DNA of 22,832 nucleotides from assembly GCA_964552325.1 (NCBI GenBank), contig CAZKHA010000044.1, positions 1-22,832 on the forward strand, read 5' to 3'. The stretch comes from CAZKCK01 sp964552325 (GTDB taxonomy: Bacteria > Bacteroidota > Bacteroidia > Bacteroidales > TTA-H9). A program made the position numbers and the translations under genes. The notes under the pieces were generated by a model that saw only the letters and a list, made by a program, of their open reading frames with translations, ran no database searches and was not told where the DNA came from. Every line of letters begins with the position of its first letter. Within the stretch, counting starts at the first letter, position 1. Positions 1 to 7,833 of this stretch are shown piece after piece.

Positions 1-46
1 ATTTTATTTTGAGGCGCCTTAATTCCTTTTTATTCTTGATTGACAT
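1..46 (-). CDS. rplR: 50S ribosomal protein L18, N-terminal fragment (runs off the window)
   Basis: Only the first 15 codons are inside the window. They read MSIKNKKELRRLKIK, a lysine/arginine-rich start typical of L18, the 5S rRNA-binding protein of the large subunit. The ATG lies 20 nt after the rplF stop, and L18 follows L6 in the spc operon of most bacteria, so position and sequence agree. The rest of the gene continues to the left of base 1. The identification rests on a short peptide plus conserved gene order. Confidence 0.85.
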   Translation of the reverse strand, partial: MSIKNKKELRRLKIK

Positions 47-66
47 TCTTCAATAGTTTTATTCGG

Positions 67-624
67 TTATTTAGAAGCCGTTTTACCAGCTTTCCTGCGT
101 ATAACTTCACCAACGAATCTAACACCTTTACCTTTATACGGCTCGGGTTCGCGGAATGAACGAATTTTGGCGGCGACCATACCAAGAAGTTGTTTATCAT
201 GCGATTTCATGATGATGGTAGGGTTCTTTCCTCTTTCGGTCACGGTTTCAATTTTGATCTCATTTGGAAGCTCAACAAAAAGGTTGTGCGAAAAACCAAG
301 AGATAATTCGAGTAATTGACCCGTTGCAACGGCTTTGTAACCTACGCCAACCAACTCTTGAGTTACGGTGAAACCTGTAGAAACACCGGTTACCATATTT
401 TGGAGAAGAGCCCTGTACAGGCCATGGCGAGAGTTAACGTCCCTATTGCCTTCAATTGTGCGGGTGAGCACCATTTTACCATCTTCCAATTTTACTTCCA
501 CCCTTGGATCAACTTGCTGTGAGAGTTCGCCTAACGTACCGGTTATGGTCACTAGATTTTCGGGGCTAATGCTAACCTTGGTTCCGGCGGGAATTTCGAT
601 GGGTTGTTTACCTATTCTTGACAT
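67..624 (-). CDS. rplF: 50S ribosomal protein L6
   Basis: The 185-residue product is a normal-length L6, which binds 23S rRNA near the sarcin-ricin loop and the factor-binding site. It starts MSRIGKQPI, and the L6 signature REPEPYKGKGVRF sits at about residues 158-170 near the C-terminus. The gene follows rpsH after 18 nt and precedes rplR by 20 nt. Unlike most genes in this operon it has a clear Shine-Dalgarno-like AGGAG (plus-strand CTCCT at 635-639), 10 nt before the ATG. No truncation is seen. Confidence 0.98.
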   Translation of the reverse strand: MSRIGKQPIEIPAGTKVSISPENLVTITGTLGELSQQVDPRVEVKLEDGKMVLTRTIEGNRDVNSRHGLYRALLQNMVTGVSTGFTVTQELVGVGYKAVATGQLLELSLGFSHNLFVELPNEIKIETVTERGKNPTIIMKSHDKQLLGMVAAKIRSFREPEPYKGKGVRFVGEVIRRKAGKTASK

Positions 625-642
625 TACTTATGTTCTCCTGTA

Positions 643-1041
643 TTAACTGATGTAACATAATACTTCGCCACCAACTTTTAGCTTTCTGGCTTCTTTATCG
701 GTCATAAGGCCTTGAGAAGTAGAAAGAATAGCTATCCCTAGTCCGTTTAAAACTCGGGGTAGGTCATCAGCGCCTGTATATTTCCGGAGTCCAGGTTTGC
801 TTACCCTAACGAGTTCGCGAATAGCACACATTTTAGTCACTGGGTGATATTTAAGGGCTATTTTAATGTTTCCGGGAATAGTCTCGTCCTCGAATTTATA
901 ATTGAGGATATATCCTTTCTCGAATAGAATCTGGGTCATTGCCTTTTTAAGGTTCGATGCCGGGATTTCAACAATCCTATGGTTTGCCATTACGGCATTC
1001 CTGATTCTGGTCAAGTAATCTGCTATCGGATCAGTTACCAT
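643..1041 (-). CDS. rpsH: 30S ribosomal protein S8
   Basis: The 132-residue product is S8, a primary 16S rRNA-binding protein of the small-subunit platform. It starts MVTDPIADYLTRIRNA, as S8 does. The C-terminal signature, with ILSTSQGLMTDKEAR and GGEVLCYIS, spans about residues 105-132. In E. coli S8 represses the spc operon translationally; whether that holds here cannot be seen from the sequence. The gene lies 31 nt after rpsN and 18 nt before rplF. Confidence 0.98.
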   Translation of the reverse strand: MVTDPIADYLTRIRNAVMANHRIVEIPASNLKKAMTQILFEKGYILNYKFEDETIPGNIKIALKYHPVTKMCAIRELVRVSKPGLRKYTGADDLPRVLNGLGIAILSTSQGLMTDKEARKLKVGGEVLCYIS

Positions 1042-1072
1042 ATCTGTCAGATAATTATTTTAATATAATGAT

Positions 1073-1342
1073 TTACCAACTGGCTTTTCTAACTCCGGGA
1101 ATCAAGCCGTTTGAAGCCATTTCCCTGAAATTGATACGTGACAGTCCGAAAGTGCGCATATAACCTTTTGGTCTGCCGCTGATTTTACACCTGTTGTGCA
1201 GGCGTATAGGTGAAGCGTTACGTGGAAGTTTTTGCAGGCCGATAACGTCGCCGGCTTCTTTAAGGGCAGCCCTCTTAGCAGCATATTTTTCCACTAATTT
1301 AAGCCTTTTTACTTCCCTGGCTTTCATCGATTCTTTTGCCAT
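1073..1342 (-). CDS. rpsN: 30S ribosomal protein S14 (zinc-independent form)
   Basis: The 89-residue product is the long S14 form, a head protein of the 30S subunit. The family signature GRPKGYMRTFGLSR lies at residues 56-69 and the protein ends VRKASW. There is only one cysteine (residue 52) and no pair of CxxC motifs, so this is the C-minus form that does not bind zinc, not the short zinc-ribbon S14. It sits between rplE (9 nt gap) and rpsH (31 nt gap), the usual spc order. Confidence 0.98.
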   Translation of the reverse strand: MAKESMKAREVKRLKLVEKYAAKRAALKEAGDVIGLQKLPRNASPIRLHNRCKISGRPKGYMRTFGLSRINFREMASNGLIPGVRKASW

Positions 1343-1351
1343 AATACTATA

Positions 1352-1906
1352 TTATTTTTGGGTTTTAAAAGGAAATCCGAATTCTTTCAACAAGGCATGA
1401 GCTTCGCGATCCGTTTTTGCTGACGTAACAAAAGTGATGTCCAGTCCTTGTATTCTGTTTAGTTTATCGATATTGATTTCGGGGAAAATTATCTGCTCGG
1501 TAATACCGAAAGAGTAATTTCCTCTTCCATCGAAACCTTTGTCATTTATTCCCCTGAAATCACGGATACGAGGAATAGAAATTGATATAAGCCTATCGAG
1601 GAACTCGTACATACGTTCGCCACGCAGGGTTACCCTAACTCCAACAGGCATGTTGCGGCGGAGTTTAAAGTTAGAGATATCCTTTTTAGAACGAGTAGCA
1701 ACTGCTTTTTGGCCTGCGATATTGGTCATTTCATCAATACCGATATCTATCAGTTTTTTGTCAGCTATAGCATCGCCGAGGCCTTGGTTGAGAGAAATTT
1801 TCTCAAGCTTTGGAACCTGCATGATGGTAGAGTAACCAAACTGTTTGGTCAGGTTGCCAATAATTTCGGCTTTGTATTTTTCTTGTAGTCTAGGTTTATA
1901 GCTCAT
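1352..1906 (-). CDS. rplE: 50S ribosomal protein L5
   Basis: The 184-residue product is L5, a 5S rRNA-binding protein of the central protuberance that contacts the P-site tRNA. Family features include KLEKISLNQGLGDA at about residues 33-46, the RGERMYEFLDRLI segment, and the C-terminal stretch ending EFGFPFKTQK. Its ATG shares one base with the rplX stop codon (TAATG), so the two are probably translationally coupled. Length is close to the usual ~180 residues. Confidence 0.98.
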   Translation of the reverse strand: MSYKPRLQEKYKAEIIGNLTKQFGYSTIMQVPKLEKISLNQGLGDAIADKKLIDIGIDEMTNIAGQKAVATRSKKDISNFKLRRNMPVGVRVTLRGERMYEFLDRLISISIPRIRDFRGINDKGFDGRGNYSFGITEQIIFPEINIDKLNRIQGLDITFVTSAKTDREAHALLKEFGFPFKTQK

Positions 1907-2229
1907 TATTTTATAACCTCCCCTGATTTTTTGGAATAACGGACTAACTTAGAAGTTTTTGGATCGGTTTTTCTGCCGATTCGGGAAGGTTTACCTGTAC
2001 CATCTACCACCATAAGGTTAGATAGGTGAACAGAAGCTTCCTGTTTTACGATTCCACCCTGGGGGTTTTTAGCATTGGGTTTGGTATGTTTTGATACCAA
2101 GTTGACGCCTTCCACTATAGCGCGGTATTTTTCGGCATTGACCTCAAGAATTTTTCCTTGTTGTCCTTTGTCATCACCGGCAATAACTTTAACGGTATCA
2201 CCCTTTTTCACATGAAGTTTAGCGCACAT
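1906..2229 (-). CDS. rplX: 50S ribosomal protein L24
   Basis: The 107-residue product is L24, an assembly-initiating 23S rRNA-binding protein. A KOW motif spans about residues 7-28 (KKGDTVKVIAGDDKGQQGKI). The later segment with KHTKPN and GGIVKQEASVHLSNLMVVD is also typical of the family. The stop codon overlaps the rplE start by one base. The start ATG lies 19 nt after rplN, with no obvious Shine-Dalgarno sequence. Confidence 0.98.
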   Translation of the reverse strand: MCAKLHVKKGDTVKVIAGDDKGQQGKILEVNAEKYRAIVEGVNLVSKHTKPNAKNPQGGIVKQEASVHLSNLMVVDGTGKPSRIGRKTDPKTSKLVRYSKKSGEVIK

Positions 2230-2248
2230 ATTTTCTGTGGTTTATCTT

Positions 2249-2617
2249 TTAAAGCACCTCGGGTGCAAGTGAAACGATCTTCATAAACTGCTTTTCCCTG
2301 AGTTCCCTGGCTACGGGACCGAAGATACGGGTTCCGCTCATTTCGCCAGCAGCGTTCAAGATAACGCAGGCATTATCATCAAACCTGATGTAGGATCCGT
2401 CAGTACGTCGGATTTCTTTTTTGGTCCTTACGACCACTGCGGTAGCCACAGCGCCCTTTTTAACGTTGCCTGAAGGAAGTGCATTCTTCACGGCCACGAT
2501 AATCTTATCGCCGATAGAGGCATATTTTCTTCTGGTCCCGCCGAGTACACGGATGCAAAGAACTTCTTTGGCACCGCTATTATCGGCCACAGCCAGACGT
2601 GATTCCTGTTGTATCAT
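2249..2617 (-). CDS. rplN: 50S ribosomal protein L14
   Basis: The 122-residue product has the standard L14 length. L14 sits at the subunit interface and contributes to intersubunit bridges. It starts MIQQESRLAVADNSGAKEVL, and VVVRTKKEIRR and GTRIFGPVARELRE are strongly conserved family segments. The gene starts 2 nt after the rpsQ stop, so coupling with rpsQ is likely. No anomalies are seen. Confidence 0.99.
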   Translation of the reverse strand: MIQQESRLAVADNSGAKEVLCIRVLGGTRRKYASIGDKIIVAVKNALPSGNVKKGAVATAVVVRTKKEIRRTDGSYIRFDDNACVILNAAGEMSGTRIFGPVARELREKQFMKIVSLAPEVL

Positions 2618-2619
2618 AA

Positions 2620-2877
2620 TTACTTAGCTCTTTCAATGATTTCGACTAATCTCCAGCATTTATTTTTGCTCAATGGGCGGGTTTCGGCAATGCGAACTGT
2701 ATCGCCGGTATGACAATCATTATTCTCGTCATGAGCGGTGAACTTTGAAGACCTTTTCACGTACTTCCCATACTTGGGGTGCATGAGTCTCCTTTCAACC
2801 ATAACGACGATGGATTTTTCCATCTTGTCGCTGACCACAACGCCAATCTTTTCTTTGCGTAAGTTTCTGGTTTCCAT
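2620..2877 (-). CDS. rpsQ: 30S ribosomal protein S17
   Basis: The 85-residue product is S17, an OB-fold protein that binds 16S rRNA early in small-subunit assembly. It starts METRNLRKEKIGVVVSDKM, and the family signature GDTVRIAETRPLSK lies at residues 58-71, followed by NKCWRLVEI. The gene sits 2 nt after rpmC and 2 nt before rplN, a tightly packed trio typical of the S10-spc junction. Confidence 0.98.
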   Translation of the reverse strand: METRNLRKEKIGVVVSDKMEKSIVVMVERRLMHPKYGKYVKRSSKFTAHDENNDCHTGDTVRIAETRPLSKNKCWRLVEIIERAK

Positions 2878-2879
2878 TG

Positions 2880-3098
2880 CTATTTCTTATTCAATTTTGT
2901 TTCTTCTTCCAATTCCCGTTTTCTCAACTCAGTTAAAATACGCGCAATTGTTTTGCGATATTCCTGGATCTTCATTGGGTTCTCGAGAGGAGAAACGGCG
3001 TGGTTAAGTTTTAGACGCGTGAGTTGCTTTTTTTCCTCATCGAGTCTTTCACGAAGGTCGCTCAGAGAAAGTTCTTTGATAACTGCCTGTTTCATCAC
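2880..3098 (-). CDS. rpmC: 50S ribosomal protein L29
   Basis: The 72-residue product is L29, a small helical-hairpin protein near the polypeptide exit tunnel where the signal recognition particle and trigger factor dock. The signature is the RKTIARILTELRKRE segment at about residues 48-62, after an N-terminal helix with LSDLRERLDEEKKQL. A few C-terminal residues, ELEEETKLNKK, make it slightly longer than the E. coli protein. It starts 6 nt after rplP. Confidence 0.96.
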   Translation of the reverse strand: MMKQAVIKELSLSDLRERLDEEKKQLTRLKLNHAVSPLENPMKIQEYRKTIARILTELRKRELEEETKLNKK

Positions 3099-3104
3099 TG
3101 AATC

Positions 3105-3533
3105 TTATATGGTTTCTTCACTATAATCTGGTCGTACAATAAACTTCGTATCAATAGGAAGTTTTTGAGCGGCGAGGCGCAGAGCTTCTTTGGCTACTGC
3201 TACCGGCACACCGTCGGCTTCAAATAAGATACGTCCGGGAGTAATTGGCGCTACGAAATATTCGGGTGCACCTTTACCTTTACCCATACGTACTTCTGCA
3301 GGTTTCTTTGTGACAGGCTTGTCAGGGAAAATCCTGATCCAAATTTGTCCTTCACGTTTCATGTAGCGGGTAAGGGCCTGGCGTGCAGCTTCAATCTGTC
3401 TGCCTGTTATGAAGGTAGTTTCCAGCGACTTGAGAGCAAATGAGCCAAATGCTATCTCGTGTCCTCGCTGGGCGAAACCTTTCATTTTGCCCTTCTGCTG
3501 TTTCCTGAATTTAGTCTTTTTCGGCTGTAACAT
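3105..3533 (-). CDS. rplP: 50S ribosomal protein L16
   Basis: The 142-residue product is L16, which contacts the A-site tRNA and helps shape the peptidyl-transferase region. It starts MLQPKKTKFRKQQKGKMKG. The RQIEAARQALTR segment lies at residues 45-56, and the signature RMGKGKGAPE at 82-91 is followed by PGRILFE. It is slightly longer than the E. coli protein because of an acidic tail, DYSEETI. It follows rpsC after 34 nt. Confidence 0.98.
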   Translation of the reverse strand: MLQPKKTKFRKQQKGKMKGFAQRGHEIAFGSFALKSLETTFITGRQIEAARQALTRYMKREGQIWIRIFPDKPVTKKPAEVRMGKGKGAPEYFVAPITPGRILFEADGVPVAVAKEALRLAAQKLPIDTKFIVRPDYSEETI

Positions 3534-3567
3534 TGTATTACCGAGATTTATTCATTATCAATTAATA

Positions 3568-4302
3568 CTATTTTCTGTTCCTTTGCCTTGATTTAGGACG
3601 ATGGCCACTTGGAGCGCCGCCACCCATGGGTTTTGGCATCTTAGGGGTTGTTGATCCTGAAGGTACCAATTCGGGTTTTCCATAGATTTCGCCTTTGCAA
3701 ATCCACACTTTTACACCAATACGGCCGTAAGTTGTGTGAGCTTCATCATGCGCATAGTCAATGTCAGCCCTTAAGGTATGCAGTGGAACGCGGCCTTCTT
3801 TAAATTGTTCGCGACGGGCAATTTCTGCTCCTGCCAACCTTCCAGAGATGAAGATTTTGATGCCTTCTGCTCCAATCCGCATGGTGCTTGCCATAGCGGT
3901 TTTGATAGCCCTCCGGTATGAAATACGGCCTTCTATTTGCCTGGCAACGTTGCTAGCAACTAATACTGCATCGAGTTCAGGACGTTTTATTTCACTGATG
4001 TTAATTTGTACCTCTTTTTTGGTAACTTTCTTAAGCTCTTCCTTAAGTTTGTCAACCTCTTGCCCACCTCTTCCGATAATGATACCTGGACGAGCTGTAT
4101 GGATGGTAACTGTTACCAATTTAAGTGTACGTTCGATGGATATTTTAGAAATCCCAGCTTTTGACAGACGAGCATTCAGATATTTGCGGATTTGATAATC
4201 CTCTACAATTTTCTGATCAAAGTTGCGGCCTCCATACCAGTTGGAGTCCCATCCTTTAATGATACCCAGCCTAAGGCTGATCGGGTTTGTCTTTTGTCCC
4301 AT
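3568..4302 (-). CDS. rpsC: 30S ribosomal protein S3
   Basis: The 244-residue product is S3, which lines the mRNA entry channel on the 30S head and contributes to helicase activity. It starts MGQKTNPISLRLGI. The KH-domain GXXG loop is seen as GRGG at residues 77-80. The C-terminal half has GRLAGAEIARREQFKEGRVP and a YGRIGVKVWI segment. The tail is rich in Gly, Pro, Arg and Lys, as is common for this family in Bacteroidetes. It follows rplV after 22 nt. Confidence 0.98.
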   Translation of the reverse strand: MGQKTNPISLRLGIIKGWDSNWYGGRNFDQKIVEDYQIRKYLNARLSKAGISKISIERTLKLVTVTIHTARPGIIIGRGGQEVDKLKEELKKVTKKEVQINISEIKRPELDAVLVASNVARQIEGRISYRRAIKTAMASTMRIGAEGIKIFISGRLAGAEIARREQFKEGRVPLHTLRADIDYAHDEAHTTYGRIGVKVWICKGEIYGKPELVPSGSTTPKMPKPMGGGAPSGHRPKSRQRNRK

Positions 4303-4324
4303 TCAGATTTTAAATTATAGATGT

Positions 4325-4750
4325 TTACTGGTTATCGTTAACTACTTCTTCGTTTTGACGGTTGTCGCCTAAAACTAGGGTTACATGGTTTGAGCGTTTG
4401 CGTATGCGGTTGGCACGACCTTGTGGGGCAGTACGAATTCGTTTAACCATACGTCCGCCGTCAACCATAATCTCTTTCACATAAAGACCAGCTTCTTCAA
4501 CACGTGAACCTTCATTTTTCACCTGCCAGTTAGCAATAGCTGAGGCAAGAAGTTTGTACAACCTTTCTGCAGCGTCTTTGCGGGTATGTTTCAGAATCTG
4601 AAGTCCGCGTTCTACTTCAATTCCGCGGATTAAATCAGCCACTAACCTCATTTTGCGGGGTGAGCTAGGGCAATCATTCAGTTTGGCAATGTATTGCGAC
4701 TTTCTGGCTGACTTAGCAGCCTCGGCGCTATTGTGTTTTCTTGATCCCAT
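4325..4750 (-). CDS. rplV: 50S ribosomal protein L22
   Basis: The 141-residue product is L22, whose extended beta-hairpin forms part of the nascent-peptide exit tunnel constriction. The conserved core includes SPRKMRLVADLIRG, and the hairpin region GGRMVKRIRTAPQGRANRIRKRSNH is seen in two overlapping segments near residues 97-121. The protein is about 30 residues longer than the E. coli form, owing to an N-terminal extension (SRKHNSAEAAKSARKSQ) and an acidic/Asn-rich tail. Macrolide-relevant hairpin residues look undisturbed. Confidence 0.97.
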   Translation of the reverse strand: MGSRKHNSAEAAKSARKSQYIAKLNDCPSSPRKMRLVADLIRGIEVERGLQILKHTRKDAAERLYKLLASAIANWQVKNEGSRVEEAGLYVKEIMVDGGRMVKRIRTAPQGRANRIRKRSNHVTLVLGDNRQNEEVVNDNQ

Positions 4751-4763
4751 TCTTCAGTCCTTA

Positions 4764-5042
4764 TTATTTTTTGGCTTTGTCCTTATTACCGGAATGTCCA
4801 CGGAATGTACGCGTTGGAGCAAATTCTCCTAGTTTATGGCCAACCATGTTTTCGGTAACATAAACGGGGATAAATTTATTTCCGTTGTGCACAGCAATGG
4901 TCTGACCAACAAATTCGGGTGCTATCATTGAAGCCCTTGACCAGGTTTTAACAACAACTTTTTTCTTGCTGTCAACCAGTTCAAGCACTCTTTTCTCGAG
5001 CTTGTAATGGATATATGGTCCTTTTTTTAATGAACGGCTCAT
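4764..5042 (-). CDS. rpsS: 30S ribosomal protein S19
   Basis: The 92-residue product has the standard S19 length. S19 sits in the 30S head and contacts the large subunit and A-site tRNA. It starts MSRSLKKGPYIHYKL, and the conserved WSRASMIAPEFVGQTIAVHNG and GEFAPTRTFRGH segments are clear. It lies 23 nt after rplB and 13 nt before rplV, in the standard S10-operon order. Confidence 0.99.
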   Translation of the reverse strand: MSRSLKKGPYIHYKLEKRVLELVDSKKKVVVKTWSRASMIAPEFVGQTIAVHNGNKFIPVYVTENMVGHKLGEFAPTRTFRGHSGNKDKAKK

Positions 5043-5065
5043 AGTTATGCAAATTTATGATCAGG

Positions 5066-5890
5066 TTACTTTTTCCTGGATTCGATAATATATTTATTTG
5101 AAGCTTTCTTCGGATAGCGGGTTTTGTAGCCTTTGGCTGGCAAGCCCTTGCGTGATCTGGGATGTCCTCCTGATGCACGACCTTCACCGCCTCCCATAGG
5201 ATGGTCAACAGGGTTCATGGCTACACCACGGGTTCTTGGACGACGTCCTAACCATCTGCTGCGTCCAGCTTTTCCGCTAATTTCGAGATTATGATCGAGG
5301 TTGGAAACGATACCTATAGTGGCTTTGCATGCTTGAAGAATCATGCGTGTTTCACCGGAAGGTAATTTAAGGATTGCGAATTTCCCATCTCTCGACATAA
5401 GCTGAGCATAAGATCCAGCGCTACGGGCCATCTTGGCACCTTGGCCAGGACGAAGCTCGATATTGTGGATATTGGTACCCAGTGGGATTTCGCTCAGGTA
5501 CAATGTATTTCCAATTTCGGGGGAAACACCTTTACCTGACATAAGCACCTGGCCAACTTTAAGGCCGTGAGGAGCCACCACGTAGCGTTTCTCGCCATCA
5601 GGGTATTTCACCAAGGCAATACGTGCCGAACGGTTAGGATCGTACTCGATGGTTTCAACGGTTGCCGGAACATTCTCCAGATCCCTTTTGAAATCAATGA
5701 TACGGTACATTTTTTTGTGTCCACCACCAATATAACGCATGGTCATTTTACCCTGGTTATTACGTCCACCTGATCTTTTCACAGGTTCGAGAAGACTTTT
5801 CTCGGGTTTTGCGGTGGTTATCTCGTCGAAAGCGCTAATTACTTTGAAGCGCTGACTGGGAGTTGTCGGTTTAAATTTCTTTAAAGCCAT
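5066..5890 (-). CDS. rplB: 50S ribosomal protein L2
   Basis: The 274-residue product is L2, needed for subunit association and for the peptidyl-transferase centre. It starts MALKKFKPTTPSQRF. RYIGGGHKKMYRIIDFKR spans about residues 52-69. The signature NPVDHPMGGGEG lies at residues 226-237; I infer from its context that His230 matches the conserved histidine near the active centre. The tail is basic. The ATG is 5 nt after the rplW stop, suggesting coupled translation. Confidence 0.99.
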   Translation of the reverse strand: MALKKFKPTTPSQRFKVISAFDEITTAKPEKSLLEPVKRSGGRNNQGKMTMRYIGGGHKKMYRIIDFKRDLENVPATVETIEYDPNRSARIALVKYPDGEKRYVVAPHGLKVGQVLMSGKGVSPEIGNTLYLSEIPLGTNIHNIELRPGQGAKMARSAGSYAQLMSRDGKFAILKLPSGETRMILQACKATIGIVSNLDHNLEISGKAGRSRWLGRRPRTRGVAMNPVDHPMGGGEGRASGGHPRSRKGLPAKGYKTRYPKKASNKYIIESRKK

Positions 5891-5895
5891 TTACC

Positions 5896-6186
5896 TTAGA
5901 TATTGCTGTAAAAATCAATACTTTCACCTTTCGCTAGCGTAATAATAGCCTTTTTATAGGCGCTTGTCCTGCCAGCAATATATCCGCCTTTTGTGTATCG
6001 GTTCTTATTCTTGCCGGTATAGTTGATGGTGTTAACGTTGATTGCTTCAACACCATAAAGTTCTTTAACAGCAGTTTTAATCTGTACTTTATTGGCGTCC
6101 CTGCTAACTATGAATCCATAGCGGTTGAGCTTTTCGCCCATTGCAGTCATCTTTTCAGTTATCACCGGTTTGATTATGATACTCAT
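5896..6186 (-). CDS. rplW: 50S ribosomal protein L23
   Basis: The 96-residue product is L23, located at the tunnel exit and the main docking point for trigger factor and the signal recognition particle. It starts MSIIIKPVITEKM, and the segment ANKVQIKTAVKELYGVEAINVNT is the usual L23 core. Length is normal. The gene follows rplD after 31 nt and is 5 nt before rplB. Confidence 0.97.
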   Translation of the reverse strand: MSIIIKPVITEKMTAMGEKLNRYGFIVSRDANKVQIKTAVKELYGVEAINVNTINYTGKNKNRYTKGGYIAGRTSAYKKAIITLAKGESIDFYSNI

Positions 6187-6217
6187 CGTGTTCGTTTTTA
6201 CGGATTTCTGACTCGTA

Positions 6218-6847
6218 TTAAATTGAATAAAGCTGGTCCAACGATAGCAAACTGCTTTCTACAAAAACCAGATTATTTGCATTAAGTATGTCGTAAGTGT
6301 TTAAATCTGAAGCATTAACAACTTTTGCATTCCTCAGATTTCGAGCCGACAAAATTACACTATTATTTGGTTCTGCGACCACTAAAAGTGTTTTTTTATC
6401 TTGTAAACTAAAACGTTTCAAAAATTCTGCATATGTTTTGGTTTTTGGGGCTTCCATATTGAAGTCTTCAATTACCATAACGCTGTTTGAAACTGCTTTG
6501 TGTGTTAGGGCTGACAAACGTGCAAGACGTTTTGTCTTCTTATTAAGCTTAAAGCCGTAGGTTCTTGGACGGGGGCCAAAAACACGGCCTCCACCTACAA
6601 ATACAGGGCTATTGATATCTCCAGCCCTAGCACCACCTGTGCCTTTCTGGCGTTTCAGTTTACGGGTACTACCTGAAATCTCACTACGTTCTTTTGACTT
6701 ATGGGTACCTTGGCGCTGATTTGCCTGGATTTGTTTAACATCCAGATAAATTGCATGGTCATTGGGCTCAATACCGAAGATTTCATCTTTAAGAACTATC
6801 TTACGGTCGGTGGGTTCGCCAGTGAATTTATAAACTACTAACTCCAT
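6218..6847 (-). CDS. rplD: 50S ribosomal protein L4
   Basis: The 209-residue product is L4, which binds 23S rRNA and has an extended loop in the exit tunnel. The loop region is recognisable as RKLKRQKGTGGARAGD followed by PVFVGGGRVFGPRPR at about residues 62-97. In E. coli L4 autoregulates the S10 operon; no equivalent leader can be identified here because the S10 genes are embedded in a longer operon. The start overlaps the end of rplC by 10 nt, so the two are likely translationally coupled. Confidence 0.97.
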   Translation of the reverse strand: MELVVYKFTGEPTDRKIVLKDEIFGIEPNDHAIYLDVKQIQANQRQGTHKSKERSEISGSTRKLKRQKGTGGARAGDINSPVFVGGGRVFGPRPRTYGFKLNKKTKRLARLSALTHKAVSNSVMVIEDFNMEAPKTKTYAEFLKRFSLQDKKTLLVVAEPNNSVILSARNLRNAKVVNASDLNTYDILNANNLVFVESSLLSLDQLYSI

Positions 6848-7467
6848 CTTTCAATTTTTAAATATGATCCATTAGCTCCAGGAACTGAACCTTTAACGAC
6901 GAGAAGATTCTTTTCAACAACAATCTTCATAATCTTGAGGTTAATCACTTTTACTTTATCACTGCCAGTATGGCCAGCCATCCTCATTCCACGAAATACA
7001 CGTGAAGGATAGGAAGAAGCGCCTAATGAACCGGGAGCTCTTAGCCTGTTGTGCTGACCGTGGGTAGCACCACCAACACCGCTAAAGTTGTGGCGACGAA
7101 TAACGCCTTGGAATCCACGACCTTTTGATATTCCGGATACATCAATAAATTCACCTTCTTCAAAAACATCTACCAGTAAAACATCTCCATAGTTCTTTTG
7201 GTGCCCCGATTCAAAACGGGTAAACTCTGAAGAAATCCTTTTGGGAGTAGTTTTGGCTTTTGCAAAGTGTCCTGCCAAAGCCTTGGTAGTATTCTTTTCC
7301 TTGGCTTCGTCAAACGACAACTGAATAGCTTCGTACCCTTCCTTTTCCTTTGTTCGGATTTGGGTTACTACGCAGGGACCGGCTAGTATTACCGTGCATG
7401 GCACATTCTTGCCAGAGGCATCATAAACGCTGGTCATCCCGATTTTTTTTCCTAATAGTCCTGACAT
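6838..7467 (-). CDS. rplC: 50S ribosomal protein L3
   Basis: The 209-residue product is L3, one of the first proteins to bind 23S rRNA, reaching toward the peptidyl-transferase centre. It starts MSGLLGKKIGMTSVY, and the signature GRGFQGVIRRHNFSG lies at about residues 116-130. The position equivalent to the glutamine methylated by PrmB in E. coli L3 (MAGQ) is His166 here (MAGH), so that modification is not expected. The C-terminus overlaps rplD by 10 nt. Confidence 0.98.
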   Translation of the reverse strand: MSGLLGKKIGMTSVYDASGKNVPCTVILAGPCVVTQIRTKEKEGYEAIQLSFDEAKEKNTTKALAGHFAKAKTTPKRISSEFTRFESGHQKNYGDVLLVDVFEEGEFIDVSGISKGRGFQGVIRRHNFSGVGGATHGQHNRLRAPGSLGASSYPSRVFRGMRMAGHTGSDKVKVINLKIMKIVVEKNLLVVKGSVPGANGSYLKIERWS

Positions 7468-7499
7468 TGTGTCTTAGATTTTAATGACTTAGATAACAC

Positions 7500-7805
7500 T
7501 CAGACTTTAATTTCAACTTCAACTCCACTTGGAAGCTCCAATTTCATCAGAGCATCGATGGTTTTGGAGGTGGAACTGTAAATATCCATCAGTCGTTTGT
7601 ATGAGCACAGCTGAAATTGCTCCCTCGACTTTTTGTTGACAAAAGTTGCCCTGTTAACCGTAAAAATCTTCTTGTTAGTAGGTAGTGGTATAGGACCGCT
7701 AACTACAGCGCCTGTTGATTTTACAGTCTTTACGATTTTCTCTGCTGATTTGTCAACGAGATTGTAATCGTAACTTTTCAGCTTTATTCTAATCCTCTGG
7801 TTCAC
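7500..7805 (-). CDS. rpsJ: 30S ribosomal protein S10
   Basis: The 101-residue product is S10, a 30S head protein that in other bacteria also serves as NusE in antitermination complexes. It starts MNQRIRIKLKSYDYNLVD, and the conserved SGPIPLPTNKKIFTV segment lies at about residues 36-50. In E. coli S10 starts its own operon; here it follows fusA after only 28 nt with no visible promoter or terminator between, so it appears to be co-transcribed with the str genes. Confidence 0.98.
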   Translation of the reverse strand: MNQRIRIKLKSYDYNLVDKSAEKIVKTVKSTGAVVSGPIPLPTNKKIFTVNRATFVNKKSREQFQLCSYKRLMDIYSSTSKTIDALMKLELPSGVEVEIKV

Positions 7806-7833
7806 GTTGGTATGGATTTAAAAATTTCGCTTA

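Noticed and set aside
3761..4195. A 144-codon open frame on the plus strand
   Set aside because: It is antisense to rpsC, which is certain, and its translation has no recognisable domain; it is a shadow frame of a GC-balanced coding gene.
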